NCBI GenBank assembly: GCA_012064385.1
Contig: QRDG01000527.1
Coordinates: 2,494,349-2,558,348 of the forward strand
DNA: 64,000 nt
Source of the DNA: Puccinellia tenuiflora
Taxonomy: Eukaryota; Streptophyta; Magnoliopsida; Poales; Poaceae
Direction of reading: 5' to 3'
Both the position numbers and the translations under genes were made by a program. The notes below the pieces were generated by a model. It saw only the letters and a program-made list of their open reading frames with translations. It ran no database searches and was not told the DNA's origin. Of this stretch, positions 11,612 to 25,000 are shown piece by piece. How positions within the stretch are numbered: the stretch's first letter is position 1; the number at the start of each line of letters is the position of its first letter.

Positions 11612-12039
11612 CATTTAGCGGTAACACAAACTCGAAATTTTAAGTGAGGGTTCACCCTATTTAAAGCGTTTACCACACATCTAACAAGGGGTATAAAGGA
11701 GATTAACATCACCTACAATTTATCCGTTGTGCTATGGTGTAGCTCCTCCTATTGAAGAAGTTTGGGTCTTCGTCAACGAATTCCGTCTTCACAAAATCCT
11801 ATTCCGGCACAAATACTTTAGAAATCCTGCCACAACATAACAATTTCAACCGCGACAGAGAATCTACCAAAACCTCTATTGTGGCATACTTCTGGGCTGT
11901 GCCATCCCTTATTTCTTGAACTTCATCTTTGGGCATGAAACTCCTATTTCCTCCATGAAAAAACTTAATCATTAAGATCAAGGAAATACTAATAAAAGTA
12001 AAAGGACCGTGGCTATTTTATCTCACACACATGACATAC

Positions 12040-12289
12040 AGTAATTTTTTTGACCAGGAACTATAGGTCAAAAGCCCCACAACAAATTTTTATTAACTTA
12101 AGCAAAAAAGCTTCTGTATAGAGGGTTAAGGAAAACTCACCTACCTATACAAGGCTATAACAAATAGAAAAACCAAGTATGATGTTTCCTTTTGATCCTA
12201 TGGCCAAGCAGTGTCACATCATGAATGAATTGGCTCTTCCACGTAGCAAAACGTGGCCTCTCATTTTGGAAAATCTTGCCATTCCTTGT
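12040..12289 (-). pseudogene. 3' end of a LINE reverse-transcriptase gene (downstream piece)
   Basis: On the minus strand this encodes the final residues of a LINE ORF2, with a conserved Trp-Lys and a Leu-Leu-His-Arg-like ending. A stop near 12157-12155 and a short 3' UTR ending in an A-rich tail near 12043 follow. It reads in frame from the minus-strand sequence at 25908-25980 if the LTR retrotransposon and one CTTGT copy are ignored, so the two pieces were one gene before insertion. Confidence 0.7.
12285..12289. repeat. Target-site duplication CTTGT (left)
   Basis: The five bases CTTGT directly precede the LTR TG at 12290 and recur right after the other LTR's final CA at 25907. Confidence 0.9.
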
Positions 12290-15200
12290 TGTAGCGCCCC
12301 GACCCCAGAACTATACAATGAAGCGTTGTGCAACCGGTCATGGTACACAATTGAAGGTTACTGGGTTTACCAATCCCAGGACAAAACTCATTGGCAGGTG
12401 TGCTCGGAATGGATCATCGGCACACAACACCTCGATCATGCCATAAGCTCAGACATCGCTATCATGTATAGTAAAGAGACCAAGACTGCGGAGCAACTGG
12501 CACATCACAGACTCTACGACACAAGAGATCATAGCTCAACTCATATATGAGAAAGATAGCAAATATCACAATCAGAGGTCACAGACCCAACATTACATCA
12601 AGCGGAAGCAAATACAGTTGTCTAACAACAAGATTCAAATTATGGCCTAAGAGGCCTACAATAACATATCCCAGCCAGCCTGTTCCGAGACGTCCCAAGT
12701 TGTCACCTGGGAACCCCAGACTACTCGTCGATGTCAATAAAGAACCCACCTTCCAGTTCGGTGACGTCCTCGTCTGAAACAAATAATAATCAACAAAGCA
12801 AGGTTGAGTACGACGTACTCGCAAGAATTAGTAGGGCGATATAGGCCCGATGCTGTTTGGCTTCAAAGCTTTATGTAGTTGCTTTTGCAGAAAGCTAGTT
12901 TTCCTTTCGGGTAACACTAGGACTCATGGCACCGACTACTCAGAAGGTTTTTCTCAAAGGGGATAAGATAGTAAAACTTTATTTCTTCAGTTCACCTTGC
13001 ACCAGCAGTAACCAGCATTCACCACTCATATCCACCAAGGCACTCCCTCAAATCACCCTCGAGGAAATGAACCTTTTAACACATGTTGGTTATGCAACCT
13101 TTAGCTGCCATATCAGTTAAGTTAATGTTCTCTATGATCTTATCGTCTATTCCCAAGTCGTCCATAACCGCGGACACGGCTTTTCGAAAAGATTAAACCC
13201 TGCAGGGGTGTACTATTTTATCCATTAGTACCGTCCGACCCCTTGCCTGTACAATTAGCTCTCTTCCGGGGAAAGCCGGCAGGGCGGGCGCGGTTAAACC
13301 TTTACCTCGCACGAGACTATCCAAGGGTCATCGTGACGCGGGACAAGTTCAGTGCCTATTTCAACACCCTGCCCCATCGCCACTCCTATCACCACCATCC
13401 TCATCACATCATCATCATCATCACCATCATCACCGACCACACACTCACAAATGGAAAGCGCAAACTAGAGGACCCTTGGATACGCCCGCACAAGTTATTC
13501 AGTTAGTAAGGGGCCCATACCCCCACCGTTGGTAGCACGCTAGTATTGGTTTAAGAGGTAAAGAACTCGCACCTAGGGGCAGGAACGAGACAAAACACCA
13601 TCCCCGATGGCAACTCATCCCAGCCTTCTTAGCAATTATTTATTAACACAAGTTTCCACCACTGTCCGAACATTCCATCAACTTCACAAGTATGGAAATA
13701 ATCAACGGACAACTTAAGCATTCGACTACGCATGGCTAAGCATATCTAAGCATAACATACAACTGATATTAATTGTCTCAGGCCAACACATCAACCTATG
13801 GTTAATAGGAAGGGAAACAGATAATGGCTCAGGGAGCATGCAAGTTATATGATTCTCTATCCACTGAACAAAAGTTGTTTCTAGAATCGAATGCAATATT
13901 ATAGTGGAGAAAATACTTGTACTAATAGGATGAGATATGCACTGAAGGTTAGGTTAGCTCTTGCCTTGCTGATAGTACTCGTCGCGTTGATCGTCGAGGT
14001 ATTGTGGTGGAACCACTCCTGAATCTAACGAAACACAAACAATAACAGGAAAATAAATAAATAACACGAATACAAAGGTGCAATGCACAATCATAATGAA
14101 ATGGTCAATTTATGCACTGAAAACATATTGGGCATGTCCCACAAGTTAAATGGAACCCCTAAAATAAATATTGTAATTAACGGGTTAGATCTCCATCTTT
14201 AACTTAGTGAATTAAGCATTTATTCAAAATGTCCACTACTGAAATATGGGGTCTACATGCATGAAAATGACATTATCAGATAGGTATCATTCCACTGATC
14301 AATTTGGTACTTCGTTTGCAATTTTTCGATTAACGATGAAGAAATGGTGATTTAAACGGTTATGCAATTTAAATCATTTTAACCAATTCGAAAATGACAT
14401 CAAAGGAAAAGTGTTCTTCATGCTGTGGAATTAACATAGCTACATAGCATTTGAGTTGCTGATCACTTTGATATTTTATTCACAATTTTTGAGTGATTAT
14501 TTCTCAAGTTATGAATTTCCCAAAATTGGAATTAAATCTGCCATTCTAGTAATTTTAATTAAACAGCAATTTAAAAGATTCATTATTACAGAAAAATAGA
14601 ACTAACAATTAGATGCTGTTTTCCTGAACATTTTGAGATCTTAATTGCAATTTTTGTATCAAAATTCATAAAGTTATGGATTTTCTGAGTTTCATTTATT
14701 TTCGGCCATTTCTGTATTTATTAAATAAAGTCAATTTATTTTGGCCAAATCATTCTACCAATGGCACTAACAGATATACATTTTCTTCCTGAGCATTTTG
14801 GTATATTATTTGCATTTTTCTGAATTGTGGTTCAAAAGTTATGCAATTTCAAAGTTAGAATTCATTTTCTGTCTTTTAATTTAAATTCCAGGAATTAGGC
14901 CGAACCGTTTTTTCACCGTGGGCTGGGCTAGCCACAGCCACTGACTGGTGGGGCAGTGGCCACGGTGGCAAGCCACGTTGGCCAGAGGCCCACGGATAGG
15001 TTTGACCGGAGCGGGAGGCCAGGACCGACGCGACCTGGGCGCGGTAACCGGCGGCGTGCCGCGCATCGATCCGTCACTGGCGTGCACGGGGGATCCAGGG
15101 AGGGGGTGCACTACGCTCGGCGCACCGGGAGGAACCTGGTGGCGTCGCAGAGGACCTAATGGTCGCCGGGAAGTGCTTCGGTGACGAGCTACGGCGGTGG

Positions 15201-16179
15201 CGCTGTCTCGGCCTACGGAGCTACGGTGAACCAGAGGGAGAGGGGCGAGAAGAATAGGTCCAGGAGGACCGTGTGCTCACCCTGAGCGCGTCTAGGTGCT
15301 CGTCGGTGAAGGGGAGGGGCTGCAACGGCGGCAATCGCGGCGGCGGTCGTCGGTCGGAGGCGGAGAAGACGAGGAAGAACGCGTCGATCCCGAGCGTCCC
15401 GGCTCGATTGCTTGGGCGAGGAGGAAGAAGGGGAGTAGGCCGAGCTTCCGGTGCGCTTCGATCTGCTCCTGGCGGCCTGAGTCGACGGCGGCGTGCGGCG
15501 GCGCCCACGGCTAGGTCACGGACATGGCGCTGGGCGGCTAGGGTTTGCTGCACGGGGGGAAAAGGAGGGGGAGAGAGAGCAGGGGGTCACGGGATGCCTC
15601 TTTGTCCTCCATGGGGCCAGGGAGCGAGGAGGAGCGCGGGGAGGCCACGGCGGCAAGGCGGCCATGGCGCCAGTGCTTCCCCTGTCGCCACAGGGAAAGG
15701 TGATGACAGGTAGGGCCCACCTGTAAGGATTTTATCTTTTTCCATTTTATTTAATTCCAGCAAGGTTTAGGCAATTAATTGAGGCCCTTAAACATTTAAA
15801 AAAATCTGGAAAATTCACAGAGCCAATATATTACATTTGGAACCTGTGATAAAATTTGCAGCCCATTTGGAAATTATTTCATGTGTTGATATTTCAGAAG
15901 TTGCTCTCTTGCATTTTGGGCTTCATTAAAATATTTGAATTGGCAAGTGTTTTAATTCTTGCAACAAACATATTTGAATTTCTTGGAACTTCCTGGACAA
16001 ATATGAAAGCTCAATTTGAAATTTTGTTTGTCCAATATTATTCACCAACCTTGATTTCATGTTCAACCCAAGTATTATTTCATGTGGGTAATTTTAATAT
16101 AAATGCCATGATGCAACATGAGATGCAAAAAGTGAAAATTTTACTCATATTTCCAGGTACCAAAAGTGAGGCTATTACA
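12290..16179 (-). repeat. 3' LTR of the retrotransposon
   Basis: It starts TGTAGCGCC at 12290 and ends GCTATTACA at 16179 (plus-strand reading). It is 3,890 bp and aligns along its length with 22028-25907. It has a CAT/CAC-rich stretch (13381-13430), an AT-rich middle and a GC-rich block at 14940-15720 that gives many chance open frames on both strands. Confidence 0.93.
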
Positions 16180-16193
16180 ACTCTACCCCCCTT
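16180..16193 (-). promoter_or_regulatory. Polypurine tract
   Basis: The minus strand reads AAGGGGGGTAGAGT directly before the 3' LTR, the expected place for the plus-strand primer of reverse transcription. Confidence 0.75.
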
Positions 16194-16245
16194 ACAGGAA
16201 TCTCGTCCCGAGATTTTAGGCTTGAGTGAAGAAGGCGGGGTATTC

Positions 16246-19200
16246 CTAACGAAGACTAGTTTCACGTTCCCAGGTTGCTTCTTCTTCAGAATGGTTAGAC
16301 CACTGGATCTTAAGGAACTTGATGCTCTTGTTGCGGGTCTTCCTTTCCGCTTCATCCAAGATGCGGACAAGATGCTCACGGTAAGTCAGATCCTCCTGAA
16401 TATCCAACTCTTCATGATTAACCCCGCGAATAGGATCTTTGAAGCAACGACGGAGTTGAGAGACATGGAACACATCATGCACATCCGGGAAATTCTCTGG
16501 AAGCTCGAGCTGATAGGTGAGATCACCTCGCTTACCCAGGACAGTGAAAGGACCAACAAAACGAGGTGCCAACTTTCCCTTGATCCCGAAACGACGAACG
16601 CCTCGGAGGGGAGAGACTCGAAGATAGGCTTTGTCACCAATTTCATAGTGAACCTCCTGATGATGCTTATCATAATAGCTCTTCTGCCTGGACTGAGCAA
16701 TCTTCAGATTTGCTCGAATGACACGGACCTTTTCTTCAGCCTCATTGATCACATCAGGACCGAAGAGTGACCTCTCTCCGGTTTCAGACCAATTTAGAGG
16801 AGTCCTACATTTCCGTCCATAGAGAACCTCAAAGGGAGCCATTTGCAAACTAGCTTGATAACTGTTGTTGTAGGAGAACTCGGCGAGGGGGAGATACTTT
16901 TCCCAACCCTTACCGAAGGAGATAACACATGCCCGAAGCATGTCCTCAAGAACTTGGTTTACCCTTTCAGTCTGACCATCAGTCTGAGGATGGTAAGCTG
17001 TACTGAAGTTGAGATGGGTTCCCAGAGCCTCTTGGAAGCTTTGCCAGAATTTGGACACAAACAGACTACCACGGTCTGAGATGATCCTCAAGGGAACCCC
17101 ATGCAAAGGAACAATCCGGGCCATATACAAATCAGCAAGTTGGCTTGCTCGAATATCGTCACGAACCGGAAGGAAGTGAGCGACCTTGGACAGACGGTCG
17201 ATGACTACCCAGATGGCATTATTTCCCTTTTGAGACCTGGGAAATCCGGTAATGAAGTCCATACCAACTTCATCCCACTTCCATTCGGGAATGGCTATAG
17301 GGCGGAGAGTACCAGCTGGCCTTTGATGTTCAGCTTTCACCCGGCGACAGACGTCGCATTCTGCAACATACTCGGCGATCTCGCGCTTCATGCAAGACCA
17401 CTAGAATTGAGGGCGAAGATCTTGGTACATTTTGGTGCTACCTGGATGAATAGAGATGGGTGACTCGTGAGCTTCTGAGAGGGTCAACTCTTTTCTGTTT
17501 CCACTCTTGGGCACCACCAGACGGTTACCAAAGTAGACGACACCGTTGTCATCAACAGAAAAACAGTTAGCCTTCCCACTAGCTATTTTCTCTTTGATTT
17601 CTAGGATCTCAGCATCCTGCTGCTGGGCTTCCTTGATCTCATCTTCAAGGGTGGATTTGATCTCTAAGTTGGCCAAATATCCGGAGGGAACAATCTCCAG
17701 ATTCAAACGTGCGAATTCTTCATGAAGAGCGGGCTGAGCTCGCTCAACCATCAGGGTGTTGCAATAAGACTTGCGACTCAGCGCATCGGCCACCACATTT
17801 GCCTTGCCCGGCTAGTAATTGAGTGTCACATCATAGTCTTTGATCAACTCCAACCATCTTCTCTGTCGGAGATTCAGATCGGGCTGGGTGAAGAGATACT
17901 TTAGACTTTGATGATCCGAGAAGATCTCGCAATGGTTGCCCAACAGGTAGGGTCTCCATTGCTTCAGAGCATGAACCACGGCAGCAAGCTCTAGATCATG
18001 AGTTGGATAGTTGAGTTCATGCGGTTTGAGTTGGTGGGAGGCATAGGCCACAACATGGCCTTCTTGCATCAAAACACAACCCAAGCCTTGGAGTGATGCA
18101 TCACAATGGCGGTGTCGGGAAGGACAAGCACCGGTGTGGTAGTGAGCTTGACCTTGAGAGTTTGGAAACTCTCTTCAGCTTTGTCTGACCACACAAACTG
18201 TTTGTTCTTCTTGAGGAGGTCAGTCAATGCTTTGGCTATTTTGGAAAAGCCCTCGATGAATCGGCGGTAATAACCCGCCAACCCAAGGAAGCTTCGGATA
18301 TCTTTGACGGACTTAGGAGTTGGCCAATCCAGGATTGACTGAATCTTGTCGGGTATAACCGCTACTCCAGCAGCTGACACCACATGACCGAGAAAGATGA
18401 GCTCCTGTAGCCAAAACTCGCACTTGGAGAACTTGGCATAGAGACGATGATCACGAAGCTTGGTCAGAACTAGCCGAAGATGCTCAGCATGTTCTTCTTC
18501 GGTTTTGGAGTAGACAAGGATGTCATCAATGTATATTATGACGAACTTGTCGAGATACTCGTGGAAGATGGAGTTCATCAGCCTCATGAATGTAGCCGGA
18601 GCATTTGTGAGGCCGAAAGACATGACGGTGTACTCATATAACCCATAACGGGTAGTGAAAGCCGTCTTTGGAATATCCTCCTTTCTGATTTTTATCTGAT
18701 GGTAGCCTGACCTCAGATCCATCTTGGAAAATACCGTTGCACCAGCTAGCTGATCGAACAGGTCATTCATTCTGGGAATAGGATATTTGTTCTTGATGGT
18801 CACCGCATTCAGAGGGCGGTAATCAACAACCAAGGGAGGAACATTTGTATCCCTCTTCTTGACAAAGATGACCGGGCAGCCCCAAGGTGAGCTACTCGGA
18901 CGGATGAATTCTTTTTCCAGCAACTCATCAAGTTGCTTCTTCAATTCAGTTAGCTCTTCCGTTGGCATGCGGTAGGGCCTTTTGGAAATTGGGGCAGTTC
19001 CCGGAACCAATTCAATGACAAATTCCACACTTCGATCAGGTGGCATGCCAGGTAATTCTTCAGGAAAGACGTCGGGGAAATCACACACTACCCCTACCTC
19101 ATGCATCTCAGGTGGGGTGATACCTTCCATAAAATAAAGACTGATCTCCGGAGATAGAGGGGTGGCAGCGGATGGGGTTGCGGACGAAGGGGACCAGTAA

Positions 19201-20618
19201 CTTACTAGCCCGACAGTTGGGTGGACCACTGTGACCGACTTGGCAGCACAATTCAAGTTAGCCTGATATTTGACTAGCCAGTCCATACCCAAAATGACAT
19301 CTATACCATCTGCCTTCAGGGCTATCAGCTGGAAAGGGAAAGACCAATAGCCTATGGTAATCTGGACTTCCGGAGCTATCCAGTCAGTTCGCCAACTAGA
19401 ACCTGGTGTTTTAACCACTAGAGGGGAGTCCATGTTCACGAATGGTATTTGATGGTTGTGTGCATATGCTATGGACATGAATGAATGCGATGCTCCAGAA
19501 TCAAACAAGACCGAAGCTGGATGATCATTAATTCGAAGCGTACCCATGAGAACACCGGGGTCCTCTTCGACTCCTTCAGCAGAGAGGTGGTTCAGGCGGC
19601 CACGGCTAGTAGTCACAGCCTTGGCTGCTGGTGTAGAGGGTGCTGGTACAGGTGTTGCGGTAGCAGGTGCCTTCCCAGGGCAGTCCCTTGAGTAGTGACC
19701 GGGCTGGCCACAGCTGTAGCAGGTGAGCCTCGGCGGTGCAGGCAGCTGAGGGCGGAAACCACTTCCAGCCGCACCCAAGGTCGAAGTAGCTGGGCGAGGC
19801 GGAGGTGGCCTGAACCCTGTAGGCTTTGGCGCGAAGGGTGCCTTAGGCACAACGCTATAGGGCACAAATACCCGGCGCTTCTTGCCCTCAGAAGAAGAGG
19901 AGCTCTGGTGGTCCCCTTGCGCAGGCCTCTTGGAAACCTCCAGTTCCTTCCTACCCTGCTCCAGAGTGAGAGCAAGGTTGTACAGCTCTTGGTAAGACTA
20001 GAACTTGAAGGGCAGCAACTCATGACGGAGTCGCGGAGTCAGTCCCTTGCGGAACAGATACTGCTTATCTTCATCATTGGTCACGTCCCGGGGGGCGTAA
20101 CGAGAGAGGTGGTTGAACTCACGCCCATAAGCTTGGACGTCCATGCGTCCCTGGGTCAGCTCCAGGAACTCCCTCCTTTTTAGGTCCATGATGGGCTGGG
20201 GAATGTAAGCCGCACGGAAGGCAGTGCGGAATTCAGCCCAAGTGAAGGTATGGCCAGCCGCAAACATGGACACATGGCTTTCCCACCAGGACCCTGCGGC
20301 TCCAGTCAGCAGGTAGGTGGCGAAGTTCACTTGTTCCGCCACCGGAACATGCAAGGCAGTGAACTTGCGCTCGAGAGCACGAAGCCAGTCATCAGCATCC
20401 AGGGGCTCTTTAGCATAAGCGAAAGTGGGAGGCTGGGACCTCAGGAATTCAGTGAGGTTGTTGCATTCAGTGTTCCTCCGTGCACCCTGCTGCACCAACT
20501 GCGCGAGCAGATTCTCGTTGCGCACGCGGCCCTCTTCAATAATCATCAGAACCTCCGCCATAGAGGGTGGCGGCGGTGGATCAGGATGGCTGTGTTCGCC
20601 ACGACGGGTAGGAGCCAT
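16246..20618 (-). pseudogene. Retrotransposon gag-pol polyprotein, broken by four stops and one frameshift
   Basis: This is one long frame. Gag starts at MAPTRRG (20618), with the capsid-like retrotransposon gag domain near 20480-20020 and a CCHC knuckle (CYSCGQPGHYSRDC) near 19730-19690. The protease motif FDSGASHSF is near 19510. RT spans about 18990-18400 with YIDDILVYS near 18530. RNase H follows, then integrase (zinc region split at 17401; core with DFITG and SDRGSLF blocks, 17300-16900). A chromodomain-like tail with EEATWE lies near 16270. Lesions: TAG at 19998-20000, a short deletion shifting frame near 18098 at the start of RNase H, TAG at 17812-17814, TAG at 17401-17403 and TAG at 16246-16248. 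All stops are TAG and fit single C:G to T:A changes. Gag, RT and integrase blocks are otherwise well kept. The copy is not autonomous. Confidence 0.93.
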
Positions 20619-21006
20619 TCTGGAGATATGAACAAGGACACAGTTAGTATCTCTCTCCGAATGGATAGGAATCAAGTATGCGCTTAGACCCGGCTAAGCG
20701 ACTACGGATGGCAATAATTCAACAAGATTGAGCGAGGAAGAACAGGTATCATAACATCAACATGGCAGGGAAACAATTGTACTCAACAAACACAAGCCAG
20801 TCGGAATAAAACCCATTAGGTGGTTCAGATACGAGCTTACAAATGCCTTAGTCTGCATTACACGAATGGAAATTACTGATGATACAAGTCTTTTAGTTCG
20901 ATACAACAACTAGAACTCGAAAGGCAACCAATACAGATAGTGGGTATCTTGCTCATCACGCAGGAAGGCAAGGATACGATACAAGGTACCCGTAGATACC
21001 GGTCTC

Positions 21007-21759
21007 CTAGAAGTACTGGGCACGCCCCGGGAGACGCACAGAGCGAGTGTGGAAACGGCGGGCACTCGCTGGCTGGCGGTCATAAGGCGGCGTGTGGACG
21101 TCGCCCCCGGTGTCTCGAGCAGGTCCACGTGGTGGAATGGTGCCACCCACTCTCGGGCTGCTCATGTAGCCGGGCAGCTCCATCGGTAGAGGCGAAAGGA
21201 GATCTGGGGGAAGTATCCCGGCATGGACGTACGGCTCCAAGGTCATCAGCGTGTTCCGGTGACTCTCACGAGCAGCCACCATGTATAGGTACCACTGACG
21301 GGCACGAATGTCCAACGCCCTAACCATCTCGATAAGAGCTCGGTGGCCGTGGTCTGGCTCGGTCGCTGGGTCTGAGTACCTAGCAACATAGCAGCCCTCC
21401 AGACCGTCCTCAGCAGCTAGAAAGTGATAGAAATCTGAGATAGGATTAGCTAGGTAGTCACAGTCTCCGCGGTACACGGAGAGGCCGTTGAACGTAGCCT
21501 CCTGAACAGCCTGCTCCACGGTCATGCCCACACCTACACTCTGGTGCTGGACTCCGTCTCCATCCGGAGTCAGGACACGGGCCTCGCAGAAGAACTGCCC
21601 CTGTCCGTACGGCATGTGCTCCTCGTACACCACGTACTCGGGGTACCAAGGGCAACCCTGGCTGGCTAAGGCAGCAGCAAACAAGGCGGGGAACCCGCGG
21701 ACACCCTCACAGCGAGTCAGACGGACAACAAGTCCCGGACGCGTCATCTGTAGCAACAA
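21007..21759 (-). CDS. Extra ORF between primer site and gag, 250 residues, function unknown
   Basis: This frame of 250 codons lies in sense with gag-pol, about 270 bp downstream of the 5' LTR and about 390 bp before the gag start. It has no stop although gag-pol has several. The N-terminal half has a compact block: PWYPEYVVYEEH, then FFCEARVLTPDG, then VGMTVEQAVQEATFNGL. Its strand-strand-helix pattern with alanines in the last helix loosely recalls double-stranded-RNA-binding folds. The C-terminal half is rich in Pro, Arg and Gly. Extra sense ORFs upstream of gag are known in some plant LTR retrotransposons, mostly of unknown role. I do not recognise the family; the fold comparison is inference only. 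Confidence 0.65.
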   Translation of the reverse strand: MLLQMTRPGLVVRLTRCEGVRGFPALFAAALASQGCPWYPEYVVYEEHMPYGQGQFFCEARVLTPDGDGVQHQSVGVGMTVEQAVQEATFNGLSVYRGDCDYLANPISDFYHFLAAEDGLEGCYVARYSDPATEPDHGHRALIEMVRALDIRARQWYLYMVAARESHRNTLMTLEPYVHAGILPPDLLSPLPMELPGYMSSPRVGGTIPPRGPARDTGGDVHTPPYDRQPASARRFHTRSVRLPGRAQYF

Positions 21760-22012
21760 CAGAACAGTTCAAAAGTTAGGAACGGAATTGAGACTCATGA
21801 ATTAATCTAGACGGTAAGAACCCAACCCCGAGAACCTTAAACTTTGACCCAACTGCAAGACAAATAGAGGTAAGGTGACTCAGAGTTAGAGCGAGTTGGG
21901 TAAGAAGTAAAAAGAATCCTAAGAAGGTTTTCACAACTCATTTTTAGGTTATAAATAATTTTCAACTAGACTCGACATCGACCAATAGAACGGGTTTCCT
22001 ACAGGCAGTCCT

Positions 22013-22024
22013 GCTCTGATACCA
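22013..22024 (-). promoter_or_regulatory. Primer-binding site for initiator tRNA-Met
   Basis: The minus strand reads TGGTATCAGAGC three bases inside the 5' LTR, complementary to the 3' end of plant initiator methionine tRNA. Confidence 0.92.
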
Positions 22025-22027
22025 ACT

Positions 22028-25000
22028 TGTAGCGCCCCGACCCCAGAACTATACAATGAAGCGTTGTGCAACCGGTCATGCTACACAATCGAAGGTTACT
22101 GGGTTTACCAATCCCAGGCCAAAACTCATTGGCAGGTGTGCTCGGAATGGATCATCGGCACACAACACCTCGATCATGCCATAAGCTCAGACATCGCTAT
22201 CATGTATAGTAAAGAGACCAAGACTGCGGAACAACTGGCACATCACAGACTCTACGACACAAGAGATCATAGTTCAACTCATATATGAGAAAGATAGAAA
22301 ATATCACAATCAGAGGTCACAGACCCAACATTACATCAAGCGGAAGCAAATACAGTTGTCTAACAACAAAATTCAAATTATGGCCTAAGAGGCCTACAAT
22401 AACATATCCCAGCCAGCCTGTTCTGAGACGTCCCAAGCTGCAACCTGGGAACCCCAGACTACTTGTCGATGTCAATAAAGAACCCACCTTCCAGTTCGGT
22501 GACGTCCTCCCCTGAAACAAATAATAATCAACAAACAAGGCTGAGTACGACGTACTCGCAAGAATTAGTAGGGCGATATAGGCCCGATGTTGTTTGGCTT
22601 CAAAGCTTTAAGTAGTTGGTTTGCAGAAAGCTAGTTTTCCTTTCGGGTAACACTAGGACTCATGGCACCGACTACTCAGAAGGTTTTTCTCAAAGGGGAT
22701 AAGATAGTAAAACTTTGTTTCTTCGGTTCACATTGCACCAGCAGTAACCAGCATTCACCACTCATATCCACCAAGGCACTCCCTCGAATCACTCTCGAAG
22801 AAAAGAACCTTTACCACACGTTGATTATGCAACCTCTAGCTGCCATATCAATTAAGTTAAGGTTCTCTATGATCTTATCGTCTATTCCCAAGTCGTCCAT
22901 AACCACGGACACGGCTTTTCGAAAAGATTAAACCCTGCAGGGGTGTACTGTTTTTATCCATTGGTACCGTCCGACCCCTTGCCTGTACAATTAGCTCTCT
23001 TCCGGGGAAAGCCGGCAGGGCGGGCGCGGTTAAACCTTTACCTCGCATGAGACTATCCAAGGGTCATCGTGACGACGGGACAAGTTCAGTGCCTATTTCA
23101 ACACCCTGCCCCATCGCCACTCCTATCACCACCATCCTCATCACATCATCATCATCACCATCATCACCGACCACACACTCGCAAATGGAAAGCGCAAACT
23201 AGAGGACCCTTGGATACGCCCGCACAAGTTATTCAGTTAGTAAGGGGCCCATACCCCCACCGTTGGTAGCACGCTAGTCTTGGTTCAAGAGGTAAAGAAC
23301 TCGCACCTAGGGGTAGGAACGAGACAAAACACCATCCCCGATGGCAACTCATCCCAGCCTTCTTAGCAATTATTTATTAACACAAGTTTCCACCACTGTC
23401 CGAACATTCCATCAACTTCACAAGTATGGAAATAATCAACGGACAACTTAAGCATTCGACTACGCATGGCTAAGCATATCTAAGCATAACATACAACTGA
23501 TATTAATTATCTCAGGCCAACACATCAACCTATGGTTAATAGGAAGGGAAACAGATAATGGCTCAGGGAGCATGCAAGTTATAGGATTCTCTATCCACTG
23601 AACAAAAGTTGTTTCTAGAATCGAATGCAATATTATAGTGGAGAAAATACTTGTACTAATAGGATGAGATATGCACAGAAGGTTAGGTTAGCTCTTGCCT
23701 TGCTGATAGTACTGGTCGCGTTGATCGTCGAGGTATTGTGGTGGAACCTCGACTCCTGAATCTAACGAAACACAAACAATAACAGGAAACGAAATAAATA
23801 ACACGAATACAAAGGTGCAATGCACAATCATGATGAAATGGTCAATTTATGCACTGAAAACATATTGGGCTTGTCCCACAAGTTAAATGGAACCCCTAAA
23901 ATAAATATTGCAATTAACGGGTTAAATCTCCATCTTTAACTTAGTGAATTAAGCATTTATTCAAAATGTCCAGTACTGAAATATGGGGTCTACATGCATG
24001 AAAATGACATTATTAGATAGGTATTATTCCACTGATCAATTTGGTACTTCGTTTGCAATTTTTCGATTAACGATGAAGAAATGGTGATTTAAACGGTTAT
24101 GCAATTTAAATCATTTTAACCAATTCGAAAATGACATCAAAGTAAAAGTTGTCTTCATGCTTTGGAATTAACATAGCTAGATAGCATTTAAGTTGATGAT
24201 CACTTTGATATTTTATTCACAATTTTTGAGAGATTATTTCTCAAGTTATGAATTTCCCAAAATTAGAATTAAATCTGCCATTCTAGTAATTTTATTTAAA
24301 CAGCAATTTAAAAGATTCATTATTACAGAAAATAGAACTAACAATTAGATGTTGTTTTCCTGAACATTTTGAGATCTTAATTGCAATTTTTGGATCAAAA
24401 TTCATAAAGTTATGGATTTTCTAAGTTTCATTTATTTCTGCCATTTCTGTGTTTATTAAATAAAGTCAATTATTTGGGCCAAATAATTCTACCAATGGCA
24501 CTAACAGATAGACAATTTCTTCCTGAGCATTTTGGTATATTATTTGCATTTTTCTGAATTGTGGTTCAAAAGTTATGCAATTTCAAAGTTAGAATTTATG
24601 TTCTGTCTTTTAATTTAAATTCCAGGAATTAGGCCGAACCGTTTTTCACCGTGGGCTGGGCTAGCCACAGCCACTGACTGGTGGGGCAGTGGCCACGGTG
24701 GCAAGCCACGTTGGCCAGAGGCCCACGGACATGTTTGACCGGAGCAGGAGGCCAGGACCGGCGCGACGCGGTGACCGGCGGCGTGCCGCGCATCGATCCG
24801 TCACTGGCGTGCACGAGGGATCCAGGGAGGGGGCGCACTACGCTCGGCGCACCGGGGGGAACCTGGTGGCGTCGCAGAGGACCTAATGGTCGCCGGGAAG
24901 TGCTCCGGCGACGAGCTACGGCGGCGGCGCTGTCTCGGCCTACGGAGCTACGGCGAACCAGAGGGAGAGGGGCGAGAAGAATAGGTCCAGGAGGACCGTG

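Noticed and set aside
12290..12306. TGTAGCGCCCCGACCCC at the LTR end as a link to the MULE hairpin motif
   Set aside because: Only about 9 bases are shared, the inverted partner is absent, and the LTR terminus is fixed by its own TG...CA and target duplication.
14948..15713. Overlapping open frames on both strands in the GC-rich part of one LTR (and the same at 24681-25453)
   Set aside because: They repeat in both LTRs, lie on both strands, show no domains and are shifted between copies; they are chance frames in GC-rich LTR DNA.
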